Positions 12,545 through 24,209 of a DNA stretch of 64,000 bases are shown here, in pieces. The position numbers and the translations under genes were made by a program. Under the pieces are notes generated by a model. The model was not told where the DNA came from. It saw nothing but the letters and a program-made list of their open reading frames with translations, and did no database searches. The DNA comes from Asterias rubens (Eukaryota; Echinodermata; Asteroidea; Forcipulatida; Asteriidae): positions 23,751,919-23,815,918 of the forward strand of contig NC_047062.1 in the NCBI RefSeq assembly GCF_902459465.1, given 5' to 3'. Each line of letters opens with the position of its first letter. Position 1 is the stretch's first letter.

Positions 12545-15500
12545 TTATTGCATGGTGATTTCACGTACGATAACGTCCCCCTGCACTGCCAAAGCATTGA
12601 CAGTGTTCACGCCTTGACGATGGTTGTATTCCACCATTTTGTTTCCATCTACCAGGACGACGTAGCATTTATTCATGCACAGTATGGTTATCTGCAATGT
12701 TAACAATCATCACTTAGCAGTAATATAATGCCTTAAATTGGCTATCATGTTGCGACATCGGTAAACCAATACCACGCCCACATACTGGCTTCAACCCTCA
12801 GAAAGCAATAAGAGACTTTCGAACTCTAGGTGGCAGCATGCTTACAAGGTTTATTTTCCATTGATTACATAGTCCTACCGAGCTGCTCAGAAAGCAAACA
12901 AAAAGAGAGCGCAGCACAAAATAATTTGACTTTTAAGAACACGGCAAAGATGACATTGACTGGTTTCCTTCTTAGTTTTCGCTCAGCAGAAATTAAAAAC
13001 CGTAGGCCTAGGCCTACTACATAAGCAGCCCTATGAAATTGAGCCCAGTTTTCTCACAAAAAAAAACATGTTTCTTTTTGCTCTCATTGATAATAACTTG
13101 GGAAAAAAACCACTGGATTGAGTACTAACCTCAAAGGTGCCTCCAGATAAGAACGGGAAGAAGGGTGCATCCTTCTCTTCGCCATGATCCCAGCGTCCAC
13201 CTTTCAGTGAGTTACGACGGATGGTGGCATCATTGAAGCGCGGATTGAAGTGGAACGCGATGTTAGGTCTCGGGTTCTGTTGCATGGAACTCTGCAAGTT
13301 GATGTCGAACCTTAATAACGAGGATAAAACACAGTACAATATTGCAATCAAAATTACCCATACCAATGCTTAATCAATTGTAAACTACGACGGTAAACCA
13401 ATTTTCCAAACTTGTTTGTAATAGATGTTAAATTTGCATCGGGAATAAAGAATATTAAACTTGTTTGTATTATGTCTCCTTCTTTGGTGACGTCACACAA
13501 GATACGACACAATACTGTTATCAAAGTTTAATACCCATTTCAATGGTTAATATATTAAAAACCTCTATAACCCAGCTACAAGTTATCTGATACTCAAGAC
13601 CCAGACCCACTCATATGCAATGTGGTTGCCAGCGTTTGGAAACAAAAGGGAAGTCTACAATTGTAAACAACATGACGCTAGGTTTGGCTTAGTTTAATTC
13701 CTCACTAGGTTGATTTTATCTTTCCATAAAAAAAAAAAAAGATTTTAAGAGTTTGAAAATGCATCGTTAAGGACATTTAAAATTTGTTTAATATCGTACA
13801 ATTTTCAATCCTTGTCATTGGAATAGTGCGACCATTATACACCAATAGGGTAATGTTTTTAATGTCTAATTTAATATTGTCGGGGGCAGTGAACGGCCCA
13901 GCTTTTACACCCCAATGGGAGACTTTTGAACGTTAGGTGGCAGCAGACTCACCAGGTAAATTTCCATTGTTTAAGTAGATCTGAGCATGCACACGGTCAC
14001 AACCAACCCATTGGGGGCTCTTGGTTCCAAATGAATGGCTCAAATCAGCCTCTCAGTTGATTTCCCACCACTCTCACATCAGGAATGTCAAACCACCTCC
14101 CTTTACCTGCAGACTTTGATGTTCAGGTATAGGGTAGGGCCATGATCATGCCGAGCTCAGCTCGCATCGTGCCTCACCATGATCTAATACATCCGTGCAG
14201 TAGCACGCAAGCGAGAACTCTGACTGCCTAGCACTACATTCACACCCCTCATCCCCACTGACTTCCAAACTGGTACTGTGCACCTAGTTACTCCACTTCG
14301 TACCCAAACTACCACAGTGTTCACTCCTGTACACCAGTGACATTCCCAAGACATTCCTGAGGGACTACGCCCACAGAACAAAAGGGACCGACCCTAGCAA
14401 TGCCTTTGTACTTATACTACAAGTACTGTTGCTGCACAGTAGCACTTGCTCACCTGCCAAAACTATTTCCAACAAAGCAGTTGCTTCACAGTAGTGCTTG
14501 CAGTTGCAATTACACAGTATAGCAACTTGCATTATAGCATTTATTTACAGAAGAAAATCATGGCCCTTCAATTTAGTGTACAAGGAACATACAAAGTTAA
14601 AACAACTTCCATGGGTCTAGCTTTGACACGCACATTACCAAGAACAATCGATTTATACCTGATAAGTCGGCTGCCACACTAGCGTCCAAAAAAAGCCCAC
14701 CATTGCCCAATGGAATTATATTTTTACGTTTGTAGTATACATGTTGTTGAACAAAACAAACTAGCCATAATGGCGTGAACCCTCGGTCCTGGGATACTTT
14801 GGAACGCTAGGTGGCAGCAGGCTTACCATGTAATTTTCCCTTTGGTTAACGTCACGGATTTACCTGGTAAGTCTGCTGTCACTCACCCAAAAGTCCCCCA
14901 TTATATAGCAGTACCTTACCTGTTTGGGTTTGGTTTGACCGTCAACTTCACTTTGATCATGGCGCCATTTTGCAGACTGCCACTCAACGCCCCAACATAC
15001 GGGGTAGGCTTATGGGTGCAATAAAGACAATAATAATAGTGAAACTTTGCAATTCATGGAAATAAATGCATTTTTTGTGCTACAGACCCCTACAGTGTCA
15101 TTAAAGGCACTGAACACCTTTAGTAATTGTCAAAGACCAATATCCTCGTTGTGTCCCAATGCACACAATAACACATCTGTAAAAAATTGGTCAATTGGTC
15201 GTCAAAGTTGCAAGAGAATAATGAAAGAACAAACACCCTTGTTGCACAATTATGTGTGTGCTTTCAGATGCCTAAAAAGGCTTCAGATGTATTTTAAAAT
15301 TTGAGTGAGAAATTACCTCCTTTTCAAAAGCTACCTTACTTCAGAGGGAGCCGTTTCTCACAATGTGTTGTACTTTCAACAGCCCTCCTTCGCTCGTTAC
15401 AAAGTAATTACCAGTGCCAATTTCATAAAGCTGTTAAGCAGAACGTACTAATTGACGAAATTCCTTGCTTAAGAAAATTTAGTGGGGCACCATTCACACC

Positions 15501-18500
15501 AATGTAAACTTAATGTTATTATGGCTAGTAACCTCTTTCTGCTAAGCAATACTTTTCTTTGCTTAGCAATTCTGTGTGCTTACGGATGAAATTGATCCCT
15601 GGTAGTGACATGTAATGAACAAGATATACACAGTGAATGAAGTAAAATTAAAAACCTCGATCCCACGAGATTTTTCAAAAGCCAAATCGTTGCTGACTTC
15701 ATAAATCTCACATTTTCTGTCCTTGACTGTCTTTGACTAAAATAATTTTACTTAATTTGTTTATTGATCTCCTTTTTGACCAATATGGATATAAATATGT
15801 TAATTGAACTCAACTTACCGGATTCATGACTGTCATCTCGTTCTGTTGGTGGTTGAAGGCACGTTTGGGAAAAAAAGAAAGAAAATCAGGGAATTAAATC
15901 AGACACGATAATATTGTGAAAATATAGGCTGTTCAAATGCTTGCAAGTACAATGAGAAAACAATCACCGAGAAAATGATGAAAAAATTTGTGTGCTTTCA
16001 GATAGGAATAAAAGACTTCTATAGCTAGAAGTCTTTTATTTTAATGAGAAATTACACCTATTTCAAAATCTATGCTACTTCAGAGGGAGCTGTTTCTCAC
16101 AAGGTTTTATACTATCAACAGCTCCCCAATGCTCGTTACCAAGTAAGTTTTTAGGTTATTATTTGTTTTGACTAATTACCAAACGTGTACCTTCCCTTTT
16201 AACCATGGAGCTATATATATATTGCTCTATGTATTAAACAGAGTGTTTTAAACCGGCCAAGCACATATTTATCCCTTATTGTAACAAACGGGTAACTATA
16301 ATACGGTGGGGTATAAACTCTCATGCATGAATTTCTACAAAAGATATGGTTCGGTTACCGTAAGGGCAGCTGGAGGATATGCAGCCGCTGGTGGGATCAC
16401 CTGCGTAAAGATAAAATAAAAAATAAATAGAGTTACAGTTTTCACGAAACGGGTTTAATAAATACATGTCCATTGTTCTCAAACTACATTTCTGTAACTT
16501 CATGGAAATGTAATATATGTTAAATTTGCATCGGGGATAATATTCATTTTGGTTTTACCCGTATACGCCGATGTGGGTTAGCACTGTATACTCAGTACTT
16601 TCCCCCAGATTTCTGTGGGAAAACAAATCGCAGGCATATTTATTCGGGTGGCATTCGAGCCCACGACCTTTGCTATTGTAGAGCAGTGTCACACCAATAG
16701 TTTTTTTTAGCAGTTTGATATAGGGGGGGGGGGGGGGTAAATATATACATGTACACTAGCAGAAATGCCTACACTGCACCAAAGTGTCACATTACATTTT
16801 GGCAACTTTTCCCGCTAAATATAAAGCAACTCCAACAGCGAACAAGCCAGACTTGCGAGACACGTGTTTTATACACACACGCGCTACTTTCCATAGCCTT
16901 TTAGTCAATGCGCACGAGGCACTCCAAGATGTCACTCACGGAAAAAAACCTTCGCCGCTCGAGCATGGGCCAATTTCATAGAGCTGCTTACGCAAAAAAA
17001 AAATGGTTAAGGAAGAACACAATTCGCTTATTTTTCACATGTTACTGGCAAAAATGTCGTGCCATATACATTGCTTGTGACTGGTTTTCAGCTGTTGTTT
17101 ACTTTGCAAAACAATTGAGTGGAGTCTTAGCCGGTAATCTGATTTTACCAAGCAATGATTTTTTTGCTTAAGCATAATTCTGTGCTTAAGCAGCTCTATT
17201 GTTGCGTGCCTGACATAATGTGGGTGCCTTCGCCGCGTGCGCCTTGACTTAAGGCTGTAAGCTTACCACTGAGGGTGGATCGAAACGGATGTTATAGATC
17301 TTCACTCCTCCACCAATTGAAATGAAGCTCACTCTCTGAAGATCAGGGATACGATGTCTGAAGGAGGCAAAGTGAACACCATTCACTGCAACCTGTAAGT
17401 GTTATTAAAAATAAAAAAAATCATGAACTACGGCCATTTTGGTCATGTTCCCCGTGTGCGACAGCAGTTGTTAAAACATATCAGACAAAAAGGGAACTGG
17501 GGTGGTTTCCACAAAGAGTTAAGAATATTCTCATCTCTTATGCGTTACTCATTCTAACTTAGGATTAGCCTTAAGTTTGTAATATCTCCTAGGAGTAGTC
17601 CTAAGTTCTTTGTAAAATCGACCCCTTGGCTGCAATTCACAAAGAGTTAGGACTCGTATTAGTATCTCGAGGTAGGAAGAGTTACTCGTTCTAACTTAGA
17701 ACATAGCCTTGCGTTTTTAATCTCCTAGGATTATAGTCCTAAGTTAAGACTAGTCCTAAGTTCTTATATAGGGAATATGGGCATTGCATAGTTGCCTCAC
17801 CCGACTTCAAACTGTCTTAAAGACACTGGCCACTATTGGTATATGTCAAACCAGCCGTCTCACTTGGTGTATCGCAACATATGCATAAAATAACAAACTT
17901 GTGAAAATTTGATCGTCGAAGTTGCGAGATAATAACGAAAGAAAAAACACCCTTGTCACACTAAGTGGTGTGCTTTCAGATGCTTGATTTTGAATTTTGA
18001 GACTTCAAAATCTAATTCTGAGGTCTCGAAATCAAATTCGTGGAAAATGACTTCTTTCTCGAAAACTACGTTATCTCATTGAGGGAGCCGTTTTACACTA
18101 CCAACAGCTCCCCATTACCAAGTAAGGTTTTATGCTAATACATGTAATTATTTATAGTAATTACCAATAGTATAAATGATTTTGGGTGGATGTTTTCCTA
18201 ACTTACCTTATATTCGTTCACCTCACACAGTATAATGACCTCAAAGTTTTGTCCCCTCACAAACGGGAAAGTCCCTCCACGTTCCTCGGGTCCCCACTGC
18301 TGGGACTTCAGAGCGTTTAACACCACATACTGGGCGTTCTGTTGCTTGAAAACGAAACGTGGATTGAAATGGAGCGCAATGTCCGACCGTGGCTGGCTCT
18401 GAACACCACACTGGAGGTTTATGTGGAATCTGTGACAATCAAATCGTGGGTTGAAACATTTTAAATTGATTTGCAGACAAAAATGGCCACAGTTTTTCTG

Positions 18501-20490
18501 ACCAAATGCATTTTTTAAAATTTTATATCTCTCATGATTTTCACTACTATTTCAGAGTGTGTTATGAGTGTTTACTATTTTTATGAGCAAGGTCTTGGAG
18601 GGCACAACTTTTTTGATGACAGTTTTTTAAATTTGTACTACTGCTCATCCCTGGACGGCCTCTGCTTGTTATAATTGTATTGTCCGAACAATTAAAAAAT
18701 ACTGTTACCGGGGCCCAATTTCATGGCTCTGCTTACCGTAAGCACGGAATCGGCGCCTACGGAAGCAGTAAATTATGTGCTTACGGCAAGCGTATTTCAC
18801 GGGTTAGCGGATAATTTTGGCTTCTGCGCGTGCGTACTCCACGTTACTAGGCATTCTACGCTTACAAGGCTAGCGCAGAAATTTGGCGCTTACACGTAAG
18901 CGCGGAATTCGGTATTTGCCGAGAGGTGTACTTAGGGACAATTTTCAAGATTGATGCTCGGACGTTTGTATACAAATTACACTGGTGTTAGGGGCTGGGG
19001 TGTTCTGGCTTGGAGGGGGAACAACCCGACGGACCTCCCCCCCCCCCCTTATTAAATTGAGCAGATATTTGATGTTCAAGAGTCCATTAATAATTGTCCC
19101 TTTACTGTAAAAAGCTGTGAGACTTCAGAGTATTTGTTCGTGTTTTTTTAAATTTGTTATTTAGCATTTTGCACTGTATGACTCCTCTTTTAATTCAAAG
19201 GGAAGGTACGTTTGGTAATTGTCAAAGACCAGTGTTCTCACCTGGTGTATCTTAACATAAGCATAAAATATTACAAGCCTGTGAAAATCTGAGCTTAATT
19301 GGTCATCGAAGTTGCGAGAAAATGATGAGAGAAAAAACACTCGTGTTGGACGAGTTTCACTTTCTTGTCGGTTTCGCTCTTTTGAGAGTGAGAGTCAATC
19401 TGTGTCACTCTTTTTCAGTGAAATTGGAACGAATTTCGCTCTTGATTGAGCTGAATATACCCGTCTCACTCTAAAAAGAGTTGTACACCGTGCTCTTTGC
19501 AATAGTGTTATGGGGGACAAAGCGAGTGGTTTTTCACTCGTGTACACATCCATCTATCGTTGCGAATCACGTACCTCGCTCACCTTTAACCTTTTACCGA
19601 TACCTATGAAAGCATTTCTCACGACGGGACTTTTCATTTTCTCCCCAAATGAGATTTCTCGCACGCAATAATGCCTAGATGTATTGACATTTTTTAAGAT
19701 TGATGCTCGGACGGGTTGGACAAATTACACTCTGGTGTAGGGGTGTTTCGGTTTAGGAAGGGGGAAAAACTCGACGGGCCCAGGGAATTCCCATATTAAA
19801 TTGAGTGTATTTTTTAAATGCTTAGCATTTTGCACTGTATACTATGGGAGTTTATGTAGTGGTGTGCACCCCTATATTATACCATCAATCTATCGTTGCG
19901 AATCACGTACTTCGTTGACCTTTGACCTTTCACCGAGACTTATGAATACATTTCTCACAACGGGACTTTCCATTTCCCCCGCCCCCAAATGTGATATCGC
20001 CAATGTTTTATAGTAAGGTTTTATGCTAACAACTAATTTGAGTAATTACCAATAGTGTCAACTGCCTTTAAAGTTGCCTCGTGTGACAAGACCCATCAGG
20101 TAAAGCGGCGTGGAATAACTTCTAAAAAAAAAACCTCTTTCAATATGTTTATGACCTCAAGTAAAACAAATACACATTATTAGACGTCCTTACTGTTCAC
20201 TTTGTGGTGGCACATATCCTTGTATGAAAATAGTCTTGGACGGGAAAAGTCCAGCAGGAATGTTTCCATCATAGGGAATCACCTAATACAGCAGCAAACA
20301 AACAAACAAACAAACAAAAACACACAGAGATCATGTACATGTATTGAGAAATGGGTGTAAAATAATCATAATTCTTATGAGCTTTGTGGCCGACCCTTTC
20401 ATACGCACACCCACCTCTACTAGCCCATCATAAATTATAATAACTTAAAAACATATGAAAACTCACAGGATTATTGATGATATCTGCCAT
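12545..20490 (-). CDS. Galectin 1: tandem-repeat (bi-CRD) galectin, nine coding exons
   Basis: Coding exons 5' to 3': 20490-20467, 20282-20194, 18429-18207, 17392-17267, 16400-16359, 15842-15819, 15008-14920, 13310-13130, 12691-12545 (stop TAA). Together they make 945 nt, 314 residues, with all phases consistent. CRD1 (about residues 9-154) has H58-N60-R62 in HFNPRF, N76, W83 and E86. CRD2 (about 177-314) has H226, N228, R230, N239, W246 and E250. The full galactoside-binding signature is therefore present in both domains. A linker of about 22 residues (VIPPAAAYPPAALT plus a short exon) joins them. There is no signal peptide, as is usual for galectins, which leave the cell unconventionally. 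Exon 2 ends at CA|GTAAGG, making the junction codon Q instead of the R of galectin 2. Expected role: cross-linking of beta-galactoside glycans in innate immunity or adhesion. Confidence 0.92.
12822..12840 (+). promoter_or_regulatory. CTCF-like motif in galectin 1 last intron
   Basis: CTCTAGGTGGCAGCATG resembles the CTCF core (YAGRKGGCR). Two similar sites lie at 13928-13946 and 14802-14820, each followed by a related sequence, so the motif may be carried by a repeat. Function is speculative. Confidence 0.3.
15101..15415 (-). repeat. MITE-A copy in galectin 1 intron, reverse orientation
   Basis: From AAAGGCACTGAACACCTTTA to AATTACCAGTGCC. It is adjacent to a piece resembling a MITE-B end (CAATTTCATAAAGCTG). 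Confidence 0.8.
15983..16202 (-). repeat. MITE-A partial copy, reverse orientation
   Basis: Begins in the TTTGTGTGCTTTCAGAT landmark and ends AATTACCAAACGTGTACC. An internal short hairpin GACTTCTATAGCTAGAAGTC is typical of one subfamily. Confidence 0.75.
16515..16700 (-). repeat. tRNA-derived SINE, minus strand
   Basis: On the minus strand a tRNA-like head has a B-box-like GGGCTCGAATGCCAC, followed by a body ending TATCCCCGATGCAAATTT. Related pieces lie at 36540-36640. Confidence 0.65.
16967..17202. repeat. MITE-B foldback element in galectin 1 intron
   Basis: GGGCCAATTTCATAGAGCTG at the left pairs with GCTTAAGCAGCTCTAT at the right. The interior matches 757-1004 (GTTACTGGCAAAAAT, GGAGTCTTAGCCGGTAATCT). 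Confidence 0.85.
17498..17775. repeat. Two adjacent degenerate MITE-C elements
   Basis: Two consecutive blocks (about 17498-17628 and 17629-17775) each begin with a CACAAAGAGTTA-like end and contain CTAACTTAG / CCTAGGA words. Confidence 0.7.
17818..18172 (-). repeat. MITE-A copy in galectin 1 intron, reverse orientation
   Basis: Runs from AAAGACACTGGCCACTATTG to AATTACCAATAGTATAAATG, with the paired GAGACTTCAAAATC / GAGGTCTCGAAATC blocks. Confidence 0.85.
18713..18930. repeat. Foldback element with a MITE-B-like end
   Basis: Starts GGGGCCCAATTTCATGGCTC and contains many GCTTACG/CGTAAGC words on both strands. A relative lies at 61584-61740. Confidence 0.65.
18945..20005. repeat. Degenerate tandem duplication with an inserted element
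   Basis: 18955-19190 plus 19530-19640 resembles 19695-19990 (shared GATTGATGCTCGGACG, TAGCATTTTGCACTGTAT, CTATCGTTGCGAATCACGTA). The first copy is split by MITE-A sequence (19198-19345) and an ACTC/GAGT-rich segment. A reverse MITE-A end follows at about 20007-20070. Confidence 0.7.
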
Positions 20491-20504
20491 CTTGTCAGCG
20501 TTTC
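20467..20504 (-). CDS. Galectin 1 start exon
   Basis: Acceptor CCAG|GAAACGCTGACAAG, then ATG and eight codons (MADIINNP), donor CCT|GTGAGT. The same exon in galectin 2 (30752-30715) has the identical 14-nt leader, which supports both the start codon and the splice sites. Confidence 0.88.
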
Positions 20505-20677
20505 CTGGTTGTCAAAAAAGGGTAACAAACAGCTTTAATATACACATACAGCTTTCATGTTACAGTAGAGTTTCTAACTGAAAATTAAATGGCTGTTTTA
20601 ATCTATATGCGATACAAATATATAGGTTATATAGGTATGGTTGATTTTTGAATGGATTAATATAAAAACCTACCTAC

Positions 20678-20770
20678 CTCAACTGCAGTCGGAAGTACGT
20701 ATGGCATTCGCCGTGAACATTATTCCCCCGTACACAATAGTGCCACTTCATTATTCAGGTTGGACCCTGA
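20678..20770 (-). other. Galectin 1 5' non-coding exon (probable)
   Basis: The minus-strand sequence ends TTGAG|GTAGGTAGG and is conserved with 31681-31760 upstream of galectin 2 (GTGGCACT and CTTCCGACTG blocks). There is no start codon in frame with the CDS. The 5' limit is not defined. Confidence 0.6.
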
Positions 20771-22060
20771 CCAATGGACGCTTGCAGAGACTGTGGCCTT
20801 AAATGGGCACGTTGCCTTAGAGTATCTCTCAAAATATTGCTGTTTGTAAAAAAGTTTATTACATAGCGCTTTATCAAGGGGCGTATCAAAGCCAGACTCT
20901 AACCGTTGGACGTTTGAAGAGACTATGACCTTAAAGGGGCACATTGCTTTCAAATATCTCTCGAAATGTTGCTGTTTATAAGAATATGTTGTTTATATAG
21001 GCCTACGTAGCGATTTATTCATTCATTTATTCATTCATTCATTTTTATTAAAAAACCAACTGGCAGCACGAAGCTGAATAATGTGGCATTACAAGATAAC
21101 AATGAGCAAGTTCGGGTGGCGACCATTTGTCAACCACTGGTCAATGTTCCATGGTTACCTGTGCATTCAATACATCATGGGTACCAGGTAAAATCAACCA
21201 ATGGTGGACTATAGTGCCTCAAGCCCGGTTCATACTTGCTGCGAATGCGAAGCGAATTTGACGTGAATTTGACGTCACACCCTCCTTTCGCAGCGATTGT
21301 TCGCAAGGGATAGAGCAGAGTTCAACTGCTGCGAAATGTTCGTTGCGAATTTGTGAACTTGCTCAATATTGATAAAAATCGCATCCCTAAGGGGCGTATC
21401 AAAGCACTCAGTATTTTTCTCCTGCAAGATATGTGTGGGGAGATACGTTTTGAAGTATAACTAAAGGACTAGTCATATAGGCTGGCTGACACTATGACGA
21501 ATACGGCAAGCTACGTTAAGCTGCGAATTGCAATTTTGAATTTACCGCCGATCATCGTGCGTTGCCGTCAATGTCGCTGCCGAATCCGCTAGCGACCGCA
21601 GACGGCTGCAAAAATCAGTTGTGATTCCGCTCAGATTTCGTTGGAGAACGCAACCCTCATTTCATTGACGCAGTCGGCCGCAATCGTCAGTCGCTTGACG
21701 TTTCCATGCCGATCTTAGAATTTGAGGTCTCGAAATCAAGCATCAGAAAGCACACAACTTCGTGTGACAAGGGTGTTTTTTCTTTCAATATTATCTCGTA
21801 AATTCGACGACCGATTGAGCTCATATTTTCACCGGTTTGTTATTTTTCCACATGTTGAGATACAGCAAGTGCGAAGTCTGGTCTTTGACAATTACCAATA
21901 GTGTCCAGTGTCTTTAAAGGAGAGTTACAAACCTCGTCCTTATACTCAGTACAAGACTAGTCTTAACTCTTATCGAATCCAGACATTTTGTTGCAGTAAT
22001 AATTTTAATATTTACCAATGATGTATTGTGCCTAAACAAATGTCATTACGAGTAACCAAA
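20764..22060. repeat. Repeat-rich insertion upstream of galectin 1
   Basis: This stretch is missing from the equivalent place upstream of galectin 2. It contains an imperfect direct repeat (about 20764-20835 and 20896-20980), an ATTC microsatellite near 21011-21045, MITE-like pieces (21225-21370 with GCGAATGCGAAGCGAATTTG; 21430-21715) and a partial forward MITE-A (21717-21918). Confidence 0.65.
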
Positions 22061-24209
22061 AAAAAACCACGGTGTTAACTCATGGGAGCGATAACAATCG
22101 GGGCATGACCGTGTCCTTATTCCAGGCATGTCTATAGCACAAGTTTTTTTAAGGGATCTTTGAATCCTCAGGTGTATTGCTTTGTAAAACAAAATCAATT
22201 GTGAACTTGAACGGGACATAATGTTTGAGCACACGCAAGAGTTGCACCGTGTACACATGCATTATGATCACATATAAAGAGTTACTAATGAAACGAAATG
22301 AACGGTGCAAAATTTCGATACACCATGTTAATTACATAAAATATTATCAATGGGAAATACCCACACAGAAATACGTGCAGAGAAATGTGTGAAATTTTTG
22401 GAATATGGCCCTGCAAACCCGCGCCCACAAACAAACCCTATAGCACAAAGGCTATCGCTACAATCAGAACTTTGATTTTAGGGATCACAAGGGCTACATT
22501 GCAACATTTCCAGACATAAGCAAGCATGGCGAGGACACCCAAATACAGCAAAGTCATAAATCCTAATTGAAAAAAAAAATGGTTTATAATAAAAACAAAC
22601 GTTCCACGAAGTAGAGTACAATAATGGCTTGGTGTTATTACGGAATCGTTTTTCTATCATTCATTAGTTGTTGATGATTATTTATATCGCCATACGGGTC
22701 CACATAAACAATAGTAAGGTGGGGCACAGGTTGGTTGCATATAATGATGCAAACAAGATTAGAATATTAAGTGAATTTATTATGGCTATACTTGGTAGGT
22801 ATAGACCATGTTTACAATAAGTACGACCTTGTACATTCTTTGAGTATTCTGGCAGGCACAATGCTGCACAGGTAATATGGGAAAGTTGACATTTTGTGTT
22901 ATAATTTCCACATAAATCCAAGAACTATGAAAGTAGAGTCATCATATCAAAAGTTGATAAGAATTGTACAGTGCAATCTCCATAAAATGTAAAATGTTAT
23001 GTTGTCTTCCACTAGGCTGTGTACAAACTTTGTCCACAGGATGCCCATGGCTCTGTGGCTCTTTTGTAAACATGTGATGTCACAGGTCACATCGTCTATA
23101 CATGGTAGGTATAAATGACCGATGTGTGCCGTATGGTAAAACAAAATGCAGATAATCAGAAGTGTAATTGCACAAAATAAAAGTCCAAAGCATTTGGGCT
23201 TCGGGTTTGGTCGTAAAAGCAGCAGTGACACCGTTGAAGAATGCGACTATGTCGGCGTTCTGTGCGTGCCTTTTTTTTCACAAAGATAAGCAGAAAACAT
23301 TGTTTAACAAATTTCTGGTAAGTGGAAATGAAAATAACAGAATGGTATTTTAGCAGGTTTATTTTAGTAAGTATGTGCTTGGCTTATGGCCACTGGGTAA
23401 AATATGTCACAAAGATTAAAGCTCATGATCTACATGAGTCATTTTCACAATCTACCTCAGATACAGTTAAGCCTTGATTTCTCTTTTTGATTATTTTGTT
23501 CAATTTTGATGCAGTGAGTTAATGGCACTGGACAATATTGGTAATTACTCAGCATAATTGTTACCATAAAAACCTAATTGGTAACGGGTAATGGAAAGCT
23601 GTTGATAGTAAACAACATTGTGAGAAACGGGTCCCTCTAAAGAAACGATTTCTTTGAGAAAGAGGTATCTCACTCAAATAATAAAAGACTTCAGGCCTGA
23701 AGCCTTTTGTAAGGCATCTGACAGCACACAAATTTGTGCAACAAGTGTTTTTTCTTCTTTCATTATTCACTTGCAACTTTGATGACAAATTGAGTCCAAA
23801 TTTTCAAAGATTTGCTATGTTATGCAAGTATTGGGATACAACAAGTGAATACCGGTCTTTGACAATTACCAAAGGTGTCCAGTGCAGAAACAATGTTCAA
23901 CAAATTTAATAAGCAAAATGAAAATACCAATATGGTATTTTAGCTTGTTTATTTTATTAAACTAGAGCATAATTTTGTTGATTCACAAAGCCGCATCTTA
24001 TATTATAAGCAAATGGCTCGGTTATTAGGCTTTATTTCAAGATGGCGGATTTAGAGTAGCAAAGTATTGTAGTGTCCATAGAGAAAAAGAGCCCATTAAT
24101 GTTAACAAAATTTAACACTTGGGCTCAGTGTGTTTAGGGGTAGTAGCCTAGACCAATCAGTATTCGTGCTGACAGGCGTTTGCGAAATCGTGCAATCTGG
24201 ATCACAGCT
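22061..24209. other. Spacer between galectin 1 upstream flank and galectin 2
   Basis: 22080-22660 is homologous to 31770-32300 upstream of galectin 2 (shared AACGGG...GTTTGA...GAGTTGCACC and AAACGAAATGA blocks), so it is probably the ancestral promoter flank. A full forward MITE-A occupies about 23521-23886. No gene was recognised elsewhere. Confidence 0.6.

Noticed and set aside
18241-18438. 65-residue minus-strand frame over galectin 1 exon 3
   Set aside because: It is out of frame. The correct frame reads HFNPRF and WGPEE, as in galectin 2.
20764-20980. Extra galectin exon upstream of galectin 1
   Set aside because: The direct repeat contains no galectin strand motif and no conserved counterpart in galectin 2.
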